From: an uncultured Verrucomicrobium sp.
Lineage (GTDB): Bacteria > Verrucomicrobiota > Verrucomicrobiia > Methylacidiphilales > GAS474
DNA length: 9,183 nt
Direction: 5' to 3'
Assembly: GCA_903889845.1 (NCBI GenBank)
Contig: CAISZB010000301.1
Span: forward strand, 1-9,183
Part shown: one piece after another, positions 1-5,837 of the stretch
How the letters are laid out: each line of letters opens with the position of its first letter
Numbering within the stretch: position 1 is the first letter of the stretch
The notes under the pieces: generated by a model
The model's input: the letters and a program-made list of their open reading frames with translations, nothing else
The model's database searches: none
Told to the model about the DNA's origin: nothing
Position numbers and translations under genes: made by a program

Positions 1-614
1 AAGATCATCTCCCGGATAGGGACGCCAAGGGTGTCCCGCAGTTTTCGAATCCCGTAGGCCTTGTCGATGCCTTGTTTGGTCACGTCAATGGAGGTCGCGC
101 CTCCCAAACGCACGGAAAACTCGGGAGCAAGCGGATCCAGGAGCGATTTGATTTTCTTTCGCTTGATAAAATCAGGGTCCCACTTTTTCTTTTCTTCCAA
201 GGGAGCGTTCTGCCCCAACGCGGAAAACGTGATCTGGCTTCCCCGATCCTCAATGACTTCTCCCCAGACCTTTCCGGCCTTGAAGTGGGCTTCGATCAGC
301 GCCTTATCCAGGGAGCCGACGATTTTATTCCGTTCATCCGGGGTGAAATCCTCCGAATAAAGCTGCTTCCAACCCGATTCATATTGGTAGAACTTGGTTC
401 CGCAGGTGGGCAGGAGGGAGAGGTTCTTCAGGCGTTCGTCATGGGTAAGGGGGGCGAGCACCTGCTTCTCAAATTGCGACCAGGCACCACCGGAGATGAC
501 GGCCACCTTCACAATGCCAAGGAGGGAATCGAGGAGCTTCGCCATCTCGACATCGATGGATGCCTTACTTTCGGCCAGCGTTCCGTCCAAATCGAAGACA
601 ATGAGCTTTTTCAT
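1..614 (-). CDS. HAD-IIB family protein resembling eukaryote-type phosphomannomutase (3' end beyond window)
   Basis: The first 204 residues are visible; the C-terminus lies beyond position 1. The N-terminus carries HAD motif I (FDLDGT, residues 7-12, with D8 and D10 as nucleophile and acid/base). The motif II serine is S41 in VISGG. A cap region around residues 70-170 contains IEDRGSQITFSALGQ (121-135). A KQGIDKAYGI segment (180-189) sits at the motif III position. The last HAD aspartate motif would fall just outside the window. Segment order and wording (IE-R-G, S-x-x-G, EE, GG-SIDV, G-DK-YG) match PMM1/PMM2-type phosphomannomutases, which interconvert mannose-6-P and mannose-1-P. The PMM2 substrate arginines R21, R134 and R141 correspond here to K17, Q135 and K142, while R124 is kept. 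The substrate may therefore differ. The ATG overlaps the manA stop (ATGA), implying translational coupling. A generic sugar-phosphate phosphatase is the alternative. Confidence 0.87.
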   Translation of the reverse strand, partial: MKKLIVFDLDGTLAESKASIDVEMAKLLDSLLGIVKVAVISGGAWSQFEKQVLAPLTHDERLKNLSLLPTCGTKFYQYESGWKQLYSEDFTPDERNKIVGSLDKALIEAHFKAGKVWGEVIEDRGSQITFSALGQNAPLEEKKKWDPDFIKRKKIKSLLDPLAPEFSVRLGGATSIDVTKQGIDKAYGIRKLRDTLGVPIREMI

Positions 615-1621
615 CGCTTGGCTGAAGAGCCGTTCGGAAGCGAAATCTCCAATAGGCTAACGACTCCGTGAGGCTGGCAGAGACAGGCACCGACCACGGC
701 CGGTAAAAGCAGCACGTTGCCCTTGCGAATCGGATAATGCACTCCGTCGCACTCCAGCCGACCTGTGCCAGAGAGGCACACCACCACTCGGGGCGTCGCC
801 GTCACGCCAACAGTAAACGGCGTTTCTCCAAAAATGCGCCACACCCCGAAATGCTCGCAAAAAAAGAGCCGTTCCCGCAGCGTGGGTTCCTTCTCTTCCA
901 CCACGGGCATTGATGGGATGATACTACCTTGTGCAAAATCGATGCACGCCATCGCCTGATCGACCTGCAAGGGGCGCCGCTGCCCCGTCTTGGCGTCAAT
1001 GTGATCCCAATCATAGAGACGAAATGTCACATCGCTGTTCTGCTGAACCTCGAATACCACGATATCCCCGCCCAGGGAGTGCACCGCCCCGGCGGGCAGG
1101 AGGACGCCGTCACCCGGCTTCGGATTGAAGCAGGGAAGCTGGTCCGCAGTTGTGCCATCGGCAAGCGCCTGCCGCAGGGTGGCCTCGGTCACACCCGGCT
1201 TCAGTCCGGCATAGATCCGGCTTTCGCTTCCCGCCTCCAGCACGACCCAGGCTTCGGTCTTGCCGCTCTCGCCCGGGGGAATATAAGCGGCATTACGATC
1301 CGACGGATGCACCTGGACCGAGAGCATCTGATGGACGTCGAGAAATTTCAGCAGCAGCGGAAAACGTCGGAAAGGGTAGGCCAACGCTCCCATTATTTCC
1401 TCGGGAAAGTCGTCCAGCAGTTGCCCGAGAGTTCGCCCTTTGAACGGGCCATTTGCAATGAGCGTCGAGTGGTCGGCGCGGTCGCTGAGAATCCAGGCTT
1501 CACCAATAGGACCGTCGCCCGGCAATGGAACGGAGAGCCATTCGCCCAGACGCCGCCCGCCCCAAAGCCGATATTGGCAGATCGGCTCGAATTGGAGTGG
1601 GTAGAGGCGCGGTGGAGTCAT
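611..1621 (-). CDS. manA: Mannose-6-phosphate isomerase, class I (zinc cupin)
   Basis: This cytosolic zinc enzyme interconverts fructose-6-P and mannose-6-P, feeding GDP-mannose and glycan synthesis or allowing mannose use. The 336-residue length fits the short bacterial type I isomerases (Bacillus ManA type). SVQVHP (101-106) provides Q103 and H105. GKTEAWVVL (120-128) provides E123. PAGAVHSLGG (176-185) provides H181. These four are the expected zinc ligands. EVQQNSDVTFRLYDWD (191-206) holds the active-site arginine, R201. The C-terminal ~80 residues form the second cupin half. The ATG is preceded by AAGGA at a spacing of 6, supporting this start. The stop overlaps the start of the downstream HAD gene by 4 bases. 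The small membrane-protein gene ends 51 bases upstream, so the isomerase is probably part of the slipin transcript. All key residues are present and the gene looks intact. Confidence 0.95.
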   Translation of the reverse strand: MTPPRLYPLQFEPICQYRLWGGRRLGEWLSVPLPGDGPIGEAWILSDRADHSTLIANGPFKGRTLGQLLDDFPEEIMGALAYPFRRFPLLLKFLDVHQMLSVQVHPSDRNAAYIPPGESGKTEAWVVLEAGSESRIYAGLKPGVTEATLRQALADGTTADQLPCFNPKPGDGVLLPAGAVHSLGGDIVVFEVQQNSDVTFRLYDWDHIDAKTGQRRPLQVDQAMACIDFAQGSIIPSMPVVEEKEPTLRERLFFCEHFGVWRIFGETPFTVGVTATPRVVVCLSGTGRLECDGVHYPIRKGNVLLLPAVVGACLCQPHGVVSLLEISLPNGSSAKR

Positions 1622-1672
1622 GACCTGTCCTTCGATTGGGTTCCATGCTGCGAAACAATTCTAATATCGGGC

Positions 1673-1861
1673 TTAGTGGCCATCGTCTCGAACTCGGTCG
1701 GATTGCGGTTGCGGGAGGCTGGGGCGCCATAGCAGGTCTTCGCTGATCAGATAGACGATCATCGCCGCCAAGACCAAAAAGAAGCCGATCCAAAATCGCC
1801 AGTCATGATGAACGTATCGCCAAGAATACGGCTCATCCGCCCGCACATCTGGTTTCGTCAC
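1673..1861 (-). CDS. Small single-pass membrane protein, GTG start coupled to the slipin gene
   Basis: This 62-residue protein is not assigned to a known family. A polar N-terminus with several aromatic residues (YSWRYVHHDWRFW, 12-24) leads into one hydrophobic segment, about residues 24-40 (WIGFFLVLAAMIVYLIS). A charged, proline-rich tail follows. The start is GTG: its G is the last base of the TAG stop of the slipin gene (TAGTG), so termination and initiation share one base. The only other methionine, M34, lies inside the membrane helix, which makes the GTG start the sensible choice. An AGGA lies about 11 bases upstream. Position and coupling suggest a membrane partner of the SPFH protein; this is inference. 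The reading frame is short, but the tight junction and clear membrane helix argue that it is real. Confidence 0.68.
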   Translation of the reverse strand: MTKPDVRADEPYSWRYVHHDWRFWIGFFLVLAAMIVYLISEDLLWRPSLPQPQSDRVRDDGH

Positions 1862-2817
1862 TATGAGGTTATCCTATTTCCGATCAGCGCTTCCACGGGG
1901 TGCCCGTCCTCCTTCGGCACGATGCTCGCCCGTTCTTGTCCCAGTCCCATACTCAGCGCCGTCATTCCGGCCAGCCCGCCAAGCTGCATACTTTCTACAG
2001 CCGTGCTGGGAACGATCACGATGGTGGAGTTTTCCTTCAAACCTTCGTAAAGCATATTCATCGCCCGCAAATGGAAGGCGACCGGATTATGCTCATAATG
2101 CTTTCCGGCTTCGGCGAATTTCTCCGCGATCTGCCGCTCGGCGTCACCCAGGATCACACGCGCCTGCCGCTCCCGTTCCGCTTGGGCCTGCATCGACATC
2201 GCGTTCTCCAGGCCGGAAGGAATCAGCACATCCTTCACTTCGACGGAGATTACATTGATGCCCCATGGCTCGGTCCGCTCGTCGATAATCTTCTGCAAGA
2301 GCGCGCTGATCTTGTCGCGGCCTTCCAACATGTCCGAAAGCATGGTCTTGCCAATCACATCGCGCAGGGCCGTCTGTGAGGCCCAACCGATGGCGCTTTG
2401 ATAATCGGCGACGGCGAGAGCGGCTTTCTGGGGATCAAGCACTTTCCAAAAAAGCACAGCATCGACATCGACCGGCACCGTGTCCTTGGTCAACGTTTTC
2501 TCAGCCTTGAAGCCCGTCGTAATCACCCGGGTATCGATCCAGTAAGGAATCGCATCGACGACCGGAATGATAAAAAACAGCCCGGGTCCCTTGAGGGCAT
2601 GAAACTGCCCCAGACGAAGGATCACGGCCCGGTCCCACTGATCCGCAACCTGGAGCGAAGAGGCGGCGATTACGGCCACGATAAACGCGCCAATGCCGAT
2701 CGCAGCCGCTTCTAGATTAAGCACCCCCACACTCTTCGTGTAGGCAAGGGCTATGCCAGCCCCCATAATGACGAGGAACAGTAATGCCGCCAAAGATCGG
2801 TTTTGTCTCATAGGCAT
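1861..2817 (-). CDS. SPFH/band-7 (slipin-like) membrane protein
   Basis: The protein has 318 residues. Two hydrophobic segments near the N-terminus (about 9-26 and 35-53) anchor it in the membrane. An SPFH/band-7 domain follows (about 55-225): RAVILRLGQFHALKGPGLFFIIP (63-85), then DTVPVDVDAVLFWKV (112-126) and WGINVISVEVKDVLIP (185-200). A charged helical stretch rich in Ala, Glu and Arg follows (206-240). These are hallmarks of slipins (stomatin relatives), which oligomerise in membrane microdomains and often work with a partner protein. An NfeD-type partner is common, but none is seen here; the coupled gene encodes a different small membrane protein. The first ATG is favoured over M3 because GAGGG lies 9 bases before it. 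The gene looks like the head of a four-gene run with the small protein, manA and the HAD gene. Confidence 0.9.
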   Translation of the reverse strand: MPMRQNRSLAALLFLVIMGAGIALAYTKSVGVLNLEAAAIGIGAFIVAVIAASSLQVADQWDRAVILRLGQFHALKGPGLFFIIPVVDAIPYWIDTRVITTGFKAEKTLTKDTVPVDVDAVLFWKVLDPQKAALAVADYQSAIGWASQTALRDVIGKTMLSDMLEGRDKISALLQKIIDERTEPWGINVISVEVKDVLIPSGLENAMSMQAQAERERQARVILGDAERQIAEKFAEAGKHYEHNPVAFHLRAMNMLYEGLKENSTIVIVPSTAVESMQLGGLAGMTALSMGLGQERASIVPKEDGHPVEALIGNRITS

Positions 2818-2848
2818 GATGCAACACCCTCGCCCACCCGCTCGCTAT

Positions 2849-2879
2849 GGGGTGTACCCCTACCTCGGGCATAGTAGGG
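2849..2879. promoter_or_regulatory. Two overlapping inverted repeats upstream of the slipin gene
   Basis: GGGGT/ACCCC (2849-2853 and 2856-2860) forms a 12-base dyad. CCCTAC/GTAGGG (2858-2863 and 2874-2879, loop of 10) overlaps it. They lie 32-62 bases before the slipin start codon, where an operator or promoter would be expected. No convincing -35/-10 pair was recognised nearby (a TACTAT on the minus strand is the nearest -10 resemblance). Function is unproven. Confidence 0.22.
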
Positions 2880-2945
2880 ATAGACCCAATAGAAGACCGA
2901 ACGCTGCCGTCACATCATTCCCCACGCCTGCCTCCGCACCCCCTT

Positions 2946-3044
2946 ATGACCTCCACTCTTTCTCCCGATCTCCTACGCAAGATGAACGCCTATTGGCGTG
3001 CCGCGAACTATCTGTCGGTCGGCCATATCTACCTTTATGACAAC
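2946..3044 (+). pseudogene. xfp: Phosphoketolase N-terminal remnant (33 codons)
   Basis: An ATG-initiated stretch of 33 codons on the plus strand contains [20 protein letters not shown] followed by YLYDN. This matches the conserved start of xylulose-5-phosphate/fructose-6-phosphate phosphoketolase, which normally reads [16 protein letters not shown] and continues for roughly 800 residues with NPLL and LGHWGTTPG. Here the match stops abruptly after YDN. The same frame runs 14 more unrelated codons to a TGA at about 3084-3086, and I find no later phosphoketolase motif in the other frames. It is the only coding signal on the plus strand in this window. It lies between the slipin gene and the integrase, so a full gene was probably cut here by integration, deletion or rearrangement. 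No good ribosome-binding site precedes it. It is very unlikely to be functional. Confidence 0.75.
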
Positions 3045-3228
3045 AGGCATTCGCAGCTACACTGGCGACATCGCGGGACAGCATGACGAAGAGGCCCGAT
3101 TCGCCGCCGAATTCCTTCACTATCCAAATCCAGCAATCGCATCCTGGGCAGATATTGAAAGCCGGAGTGCTCGCTATCAGGCTGACACATGGCGTCAACG
3201 CCAAGCCGAAGATCAAATTCGTTAAAGA
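3045..3228. other. Unrecognised sequence between the phosphoketolase relic and the integrase
   Basis: This 184-base stretch carries short overlapping frames on both strands (up to 90 codons), none with a recognisable domain or ribosome-binding site. One plus-strand frame continues to 3225 without a stop (AEFLHYPNPAIASWADIE and onward) but has no known relative that I can name. No copy of the tRNA-Ser 3' end is visible. It may be eroded element or flanking DNA. Confidence 0.4.
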
Positions 3229-4302
3229 TCATGCACCTACTACCGCCGCCGCCTCCATCGCAGCTTGCTCGAACTGGATAATTTTCTTCTGCTGCTCGGC
3301 TTCGTAATATTCAAGGGGCATCATGATGACCTCGGCCTTCTCCGAGTAAGCATGATGAATCGCCCGGCTCTGGTGACCGAGATGAGCCATCGCCTCCCGC
3401 AGGGGCATCCCGAAGGTATTAGCCCGTTCCGCCCAAGCGTAACGATAGCTGTGGAGGGAAACCTTGAACTTGAGTCTCCGGCAAAGCTTCCAAAACCGGG
3501 AGCCGCGATCCGTCTCCGTCCGCTCTCGCAGGATCGGAAAGAGCCACCCCTCCTGCGGCAGCTTGGCGAGCAGCGCCTCCAAGTCCTTCCCGATCACTAG
3601 AGCTGCCCCACCATGCTCCTTACCGCGCAGCTTCTGACGACGGTAGGTGATGCGACGGCGCGCCTTATCGATATTGTCCCGATGGAGATTGGCGATGTCG
3701 CTCTGCGAGCCACCCGTCAACCAGAGCATCTCGTAGAAGAGCTTGAATTCGGGATCGGTCTCACCCTCGACGACACGGCGATGCTCCGCCCAGGTGATGG
3801 CCCGAGGATGCTTTTCTTGGATTTTAGGCCATGCCTTGCGGGTCAGAACCGGGGAGAGAAGCCAACCGAGATCAAGCGCCCGATTATGGATGATTCGTAG
3901 CCATTTGTTGGTCGAGTTCCCCGCTTTGGGATGACGCAACACCCGCAGGAAATGCTCGCTGTTGGTTTCCAGTAGGGGCAAATCCTTGAGGAGGCGAAAC
4001 GGCACACTTTTGCGGGCCTTCTGCCACCGATCACGGGTGGAGGCATGCCGATAGCCTTCCTCCATATCTTGGAACACGGCGTCCCATGTCCGCTCCGCCA
4101 TCCCGGCCGATTTCCCCGTGAGATAGGCCCTCGCCATCGCCACGTTGAGCATCGGCTGCTCCCAGGCCTGATTGCGGGCTTGGAAAAGCCGTCGGGCGGC
4201 GACCTTGTCCTTCGTCCGAAGGCTTTCCTGTTTTTGGGTCACCCGATCCTGAATGTAAAACGTCCCATTGGCCCGAGGGTACAGGTAATATCGGTCCTGC
4301 AT
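3229..4302 (-). CDS. Tyrosine recombinase/integrase with a non-canonical Arg-I position
   Basis: This is a full-length 357-residue phage-type integrase, expected to catalyse site-specific strand exchange at a chromosomal attachment site. The N-terminal part (1-60) resembles a short DNA-arm-binding region. A core-binding helical domain spans about 68-155. The catalytic domain spans about 165-330. Visible catalytic elements are K224 or K228 in the beta-hairpin (RRQKLRGKE), H284 and R287 in LHSYRYAW, H310 in HLGHQS, and the nucleophile Y319 in HHAYS. The first arginine, normally in TGxRxxE, is absent: the segment reads TGGSQSD (196-202), placing Ser at the Arg position. From memory, similar SQSD/SQTD segments occur in integrases of Verrucomicrobiota, so this is probably a family trait rather than decay. 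GGAG lies 7 bases before the ATG. The gene points away from the tRNA-Ser 3' end, the classic layout of a tRNA-targeted island integrase. Confidence 0.92.
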   Translation of the reverse strand: MQDRYYLYPRANGTFYIQDRVTQKQESLRTKDKVAARRLFQARNQAWEQPMLNVAMARAYLTGKSAGMAERTWDAVFQDMEEGYRHASTRDRWQKARKSVPFRLLKDLPLLETNSEHFLRVLRHPKAGNSTNKWLRIIHNRALDLGWLLSPVLTRKAWPKIQEKHPRAITWAEHRRVVEGETDPEFKLFYEMLWLTGGSQSDIANLHRDNIDKARRRITYRRQKLRGKEHGGAALVIGKDLEALLAKLPQEGWLFPILRERTETDRGSRFWKLCRRLKFKVSLHSYRYAWAERANTFGMPLREAMAHLGHQSRAIHHAYSEKAEVIMMPLEYYEAEQQKKIIQFEQAAMEAAAVVGA

Positions 4303-4358
4303 GACGCTTCTCCGCGTTTGTACAAGAACCTACCTGAACGGAGAGCCCGCCCGGTACC

Positions 4359-4378
4359 GAGTAGGCGGGGAGTAGGCG
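4359..4378. repeat. Direct repeat GAGTAGGCG x2 at 11-base spacing
   Basis: Identical 9-base copies lie at 4359-4367 and 4370-4378, one DNA helical turn apart, 57-76 bases upstream of the integrase start. The placement between tRNA and integrase fits arm-type recombinase or excisionase sites, but this is inference. Confidence 0.4.
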
Positions 4379-4389
4379 TTCGCAACGCC
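4375..4389. repeat. Perfect inverted repeat GGCGTT-CGC-AACGCC
   Basis: A 6-bp stem with a 3-base loop shares bases with the second GAGTAGGCG copy. It can be extended by GTA/TAC-type pairing across a two-base bulge. It is not followed by a T-tract on either strand, so it does not look like a terminator. It may belong to the integrase regulatory or attachment region. Confidence 0.35.
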
Positions 4390-4400
4390 ATCCTACGCCT

Positions 4401-4423
4401 TCTTCTGGCAAATCTTCTGGCAA
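4401..4423. repeat. Tandem direct repeat TCTTCTGGCAA x2, 12-base period
   Basis: Copies at 4401-4411 and 4413-4423 are identical over 11 bases. They lie about 50 bases from the tRNA 3' end. Together with the GAGTAGGCG pair they form two phased repeat families in the 170-base tRNA-integrase gap, resembling arm-site arrays of integrases. Function is inferred only. Confidence 0.42.
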
Positions 4424-4472
4424 TCGGGCCATCGGATTTTCCATAAGCCGTTTACCATCAAATAGTAGTAAA

Positions 4473-4563
4473 TGGCGGACAGGGAGGGATTCGAACCCTC
4501 GAACGGGTTTAAGCCGTTACACGCTTTCCAGGCGAGCCCAATCAACCACTCTGGCACCTGTCC
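4473..4563 (-). tRNA. tRNA-Ser, anticodon GGA, CCA encoded
   Basis: This is a 91-nt class II tRNA. The acceptor stem GGACAGG/CCTGTCC is fully paired, with discriminator G and an encoded CCA (4473-4475 on the plus strand as TGG). The D-arm contains AGTGGTTGAT. The anticodon loop is CTGGAAA with anticodon GGA, decoding UCC and UCU. The long variable arm has an AACGG/CCGTT stem, as expected for serine. The T-arm is GAGGG-TTCGAAT-CCCTC. The anticodon stem (CTCGC/GCGTG) has one T-T mismatch at its second pair. The 3' end faces the integrase gene, making it the probable historic attachment site; the tRNA itself is intact. Confidence 0.96.
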
Positions 4564-4575
4564 TAAGGCTTGGCT

Positions 4576-4593
4576 CCGCTGGCGAACCAGCGG
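4576..4593 (-). other. Perfect 7-bp hairpin with TTCG tetraloop in the tRNA-Ser 5' leader
   Basis: On the minus strand CCGCTGG-TTCG-CCAGCGG forms a very stable UUCG-capped stem, 13 bases before the mature tRNA 5' end. No T-run follows, so it is not a standard intrinsic terminator. It may shape pre-tRNA processing or protect the 3' end of the upstream peptidase mRNA. The rest of the 94-base gap (4564-4657) holds an 8-C run and an A-rich stretch after the peptidase stop; no clear tRNA promoter was identified. Confidence 0.45.
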
Positions 4594-4657
4594 GATGGGG
4601 AGTAAAGCAAGATTACCCCCCCCACGCAAATCCCCTTTTCGACTTTTCCCGATTTTT

Positions 4658-5770
4658 TTAGAGACGGAACCGCTCCTCAACTCTCGTCAGGTTGCGCACG
4701 CCCTTCTTTGTGACGACGACCAGGTCCTCCAAGCGCACCCCGCCCAGGCCAGGAATGTAAAGGCCGGGCTCAACGGTCATCATGTGACCCTCGCGGAATT
4801 TCCCGGCGGAGAACCGGGGCGGCTCGTGGATTTCGAGACCCAGGCTGTGGCCGGTGCCGTGGAAGAAGCCGCTCCAACGCCCGTTCTTCCGCTCGGTCGG
4901 ATAGCCCGCTTTCGCAAACCGCTCCGTCAGGGCCTTGTGGAGGGGCTCCCCGTGGACGCCGGGGGCCATCTGCTTCATCACCCACTTCTTACCCTCGGCG
5001 ACGGTGGCGTAGAGGCGTTCCAGGGCCGGGGACGGCGTCCCCTTCACGACAGTGCGAGTCAGGTCGCCGAAGTAGCCGGTCCGTTGATCGCGGGGGAAGA
5101 TGTCGAGGATGATCGCCTCGTGCGCCCGCAGGGGGCCGTGGCCGCGCTCGTGCGGATCGCAGGCCTGCTCTCCCCCGGCGACGATGGTCCCCGCCGGGAG
5201 GCCCCCCTCGCGAATGATCGCGGCGTCGATCTCCCCGCGGAGCCGCTCCGAGGTCAGGGGAGCACCCGCCCACTTCAACGCGTTGCCCCGGGCGATGGTG
5301 CTAGCCCGCAGGACTTCGAAGGCCCGAGCCATCCCGGTCTCCGCCATGCGGAGGGCGCGGGTAATCTTGAGGACCTCGTCCTTCTCCTTGATCTCCCGCT
5401 CGGGGAAAAAGAGCCCGCCCTCGGAGGCGGCCCGGACGGCGATCCCTTTTTTCTTCAACTCCTGCGCAAGACCGAGGGGAAAATTCCCCGGCACCTCGAC
5501 GGAGGAGAAGCGGTACTTCTTCGCCAGAATGGAGACCAGGGACGCCGCCCCGCGCTTCCCGACGGGGGCAAGGTCGTCAGTGCAGAGGACGACATCGGCC
5601 CGGGCGTGCTTCCGGGCGCGATCGACCTCCAGGGGACTCAGGACGACGATCCGGCGCTTGCCGACGGAAAGCCACAGGAACGGATCGGGGACCGAGAGCT
5701 GAGTGGCGTAGAGGAGGTCGGCATCGTGTTCGCTGGCGGCATAGATCAATCGGACGGCGGGCTTCGGCAT
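4658..5770 (-). CDS. M24 family metallopeptidase (Xaa-Pro dipeptidase/aminopeptidase type)
   Basis: This cytosolic peptidase probably removes residues preceding proline or splits Xaa-Pro dipeptides. Of 370 residues, about 1-125 form a creatinase-like N-terminal domain and about 133-355 the pita-bread catalytic domain. All five dinuclear metal ligands are visible: D223 in ILDIFP, D236 in GDLTRT, H308 in FHGTGHSLGL, E334 in VEPGLYI and E348 in VRLED. H315 in IHEPP is the usual additional active-site histidine. PepP versus PepQ specificity cannot be decided from sequence. The start is fixed by the N-terminal fold (RLIYAASEHDADLLY resembles related enzymes from their first residues). However, GAGGG directly abuts the ATG with no spacing, and a terminator T-tract ends 11 bases upstream. 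The gene may therefore be leaderless or expressed by readthrough. tRNA-Ser follows 94 bases downstream. Confidence 0.93.
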   Translation of the reverse strand: MPKPAVRLIYAASEHDADLLYATQLSVPDPFLWLSVGKRRIVVLSPLEVDRARKHARADVVLCTDDLAPVGKRGAASLVSILAKKYRFSSVEVPGNFPLGLAQELKKKGIAVRAASEGGLFFPEREIKEKDEVLKITRALRMAETGMARAFEVLRASTIARGNALKWAGAPLTSERLRGEIDAAIIREGGLPAGTIVAGGEQACDPHERGHGPLRAHEAIILDIFPRDQRTGYFGDLTRTVVKGTPSPALERLYATVAEGKKWVMKQMAPGVHGEPLHKALTERFAKAGYPTERKNGRWSGFFHGTGHSLGLEIHEPPRFSAGKFREGHMMTVEPGLYIPGLGGVRLEDLVVVTKKGVRNLTRVEERFRL

Positions 5771-5781
5771 CCCTCGAGCAT

Positions 5782-5822
5782 AAAAAAACGGCGATACGAA
5801 GCAATCGTATCGCCGCTTTTTT
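5782..5822. terminator. Bidirectional-looking intrinsic terminator after the NDH-2 gene
   Basis: A perfect 11-bp stem (CGGCGATACGA, 5789-5799, pairing with 5805-5815) has a 5-base loop. It is flanked by seven As on the left (seven Ts on the minus strand) and six Ts on the right. It starts 15 bases after the NDH-2 stop codon on the minus strand. A T-tract is available in either direction. The minus-strand T-tract ends only 11 bases before the peptidase ATG, leaving no room for a separate promoter downstream. Confidence 0.85.
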
Positions 5823-5837
5823 GAATTGCCGCTTGCC

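Noticed and set aside
2944..3216. 90-codon minus-strand frame between integrase and slipin (also 65- and 75-codon frames there)
   Set aside because: No domain, no ribosome-binding site, and one overlaps the phosphoketolase relic; insufficient support for a gene.
3045..3228. Possible attachment-site repeat of the tRNA-Ser 3' end on the far side of the integrase
   Set aside because: I compared this stretch with 4473-4500 and found no match beyond short fragments such as TGGCG and GGACAG, which are expected by chance.
4444..4518. TAAGCCGTT present both just outside the tRNA and in its variable arm
   Set aside because: A 9-base match 66 bases apart, not at the tRNA 3' end where integrases usually act; likely chance.
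4472..5824. 450-codon plus-strand open frame opposite the M24 peptidase
   Set aside because: It lies over a well-supported minus-strand enzyme and tRNA-Ser, has no recognisable domain, and is the usual mirror frame of GC-rich coding DNA.
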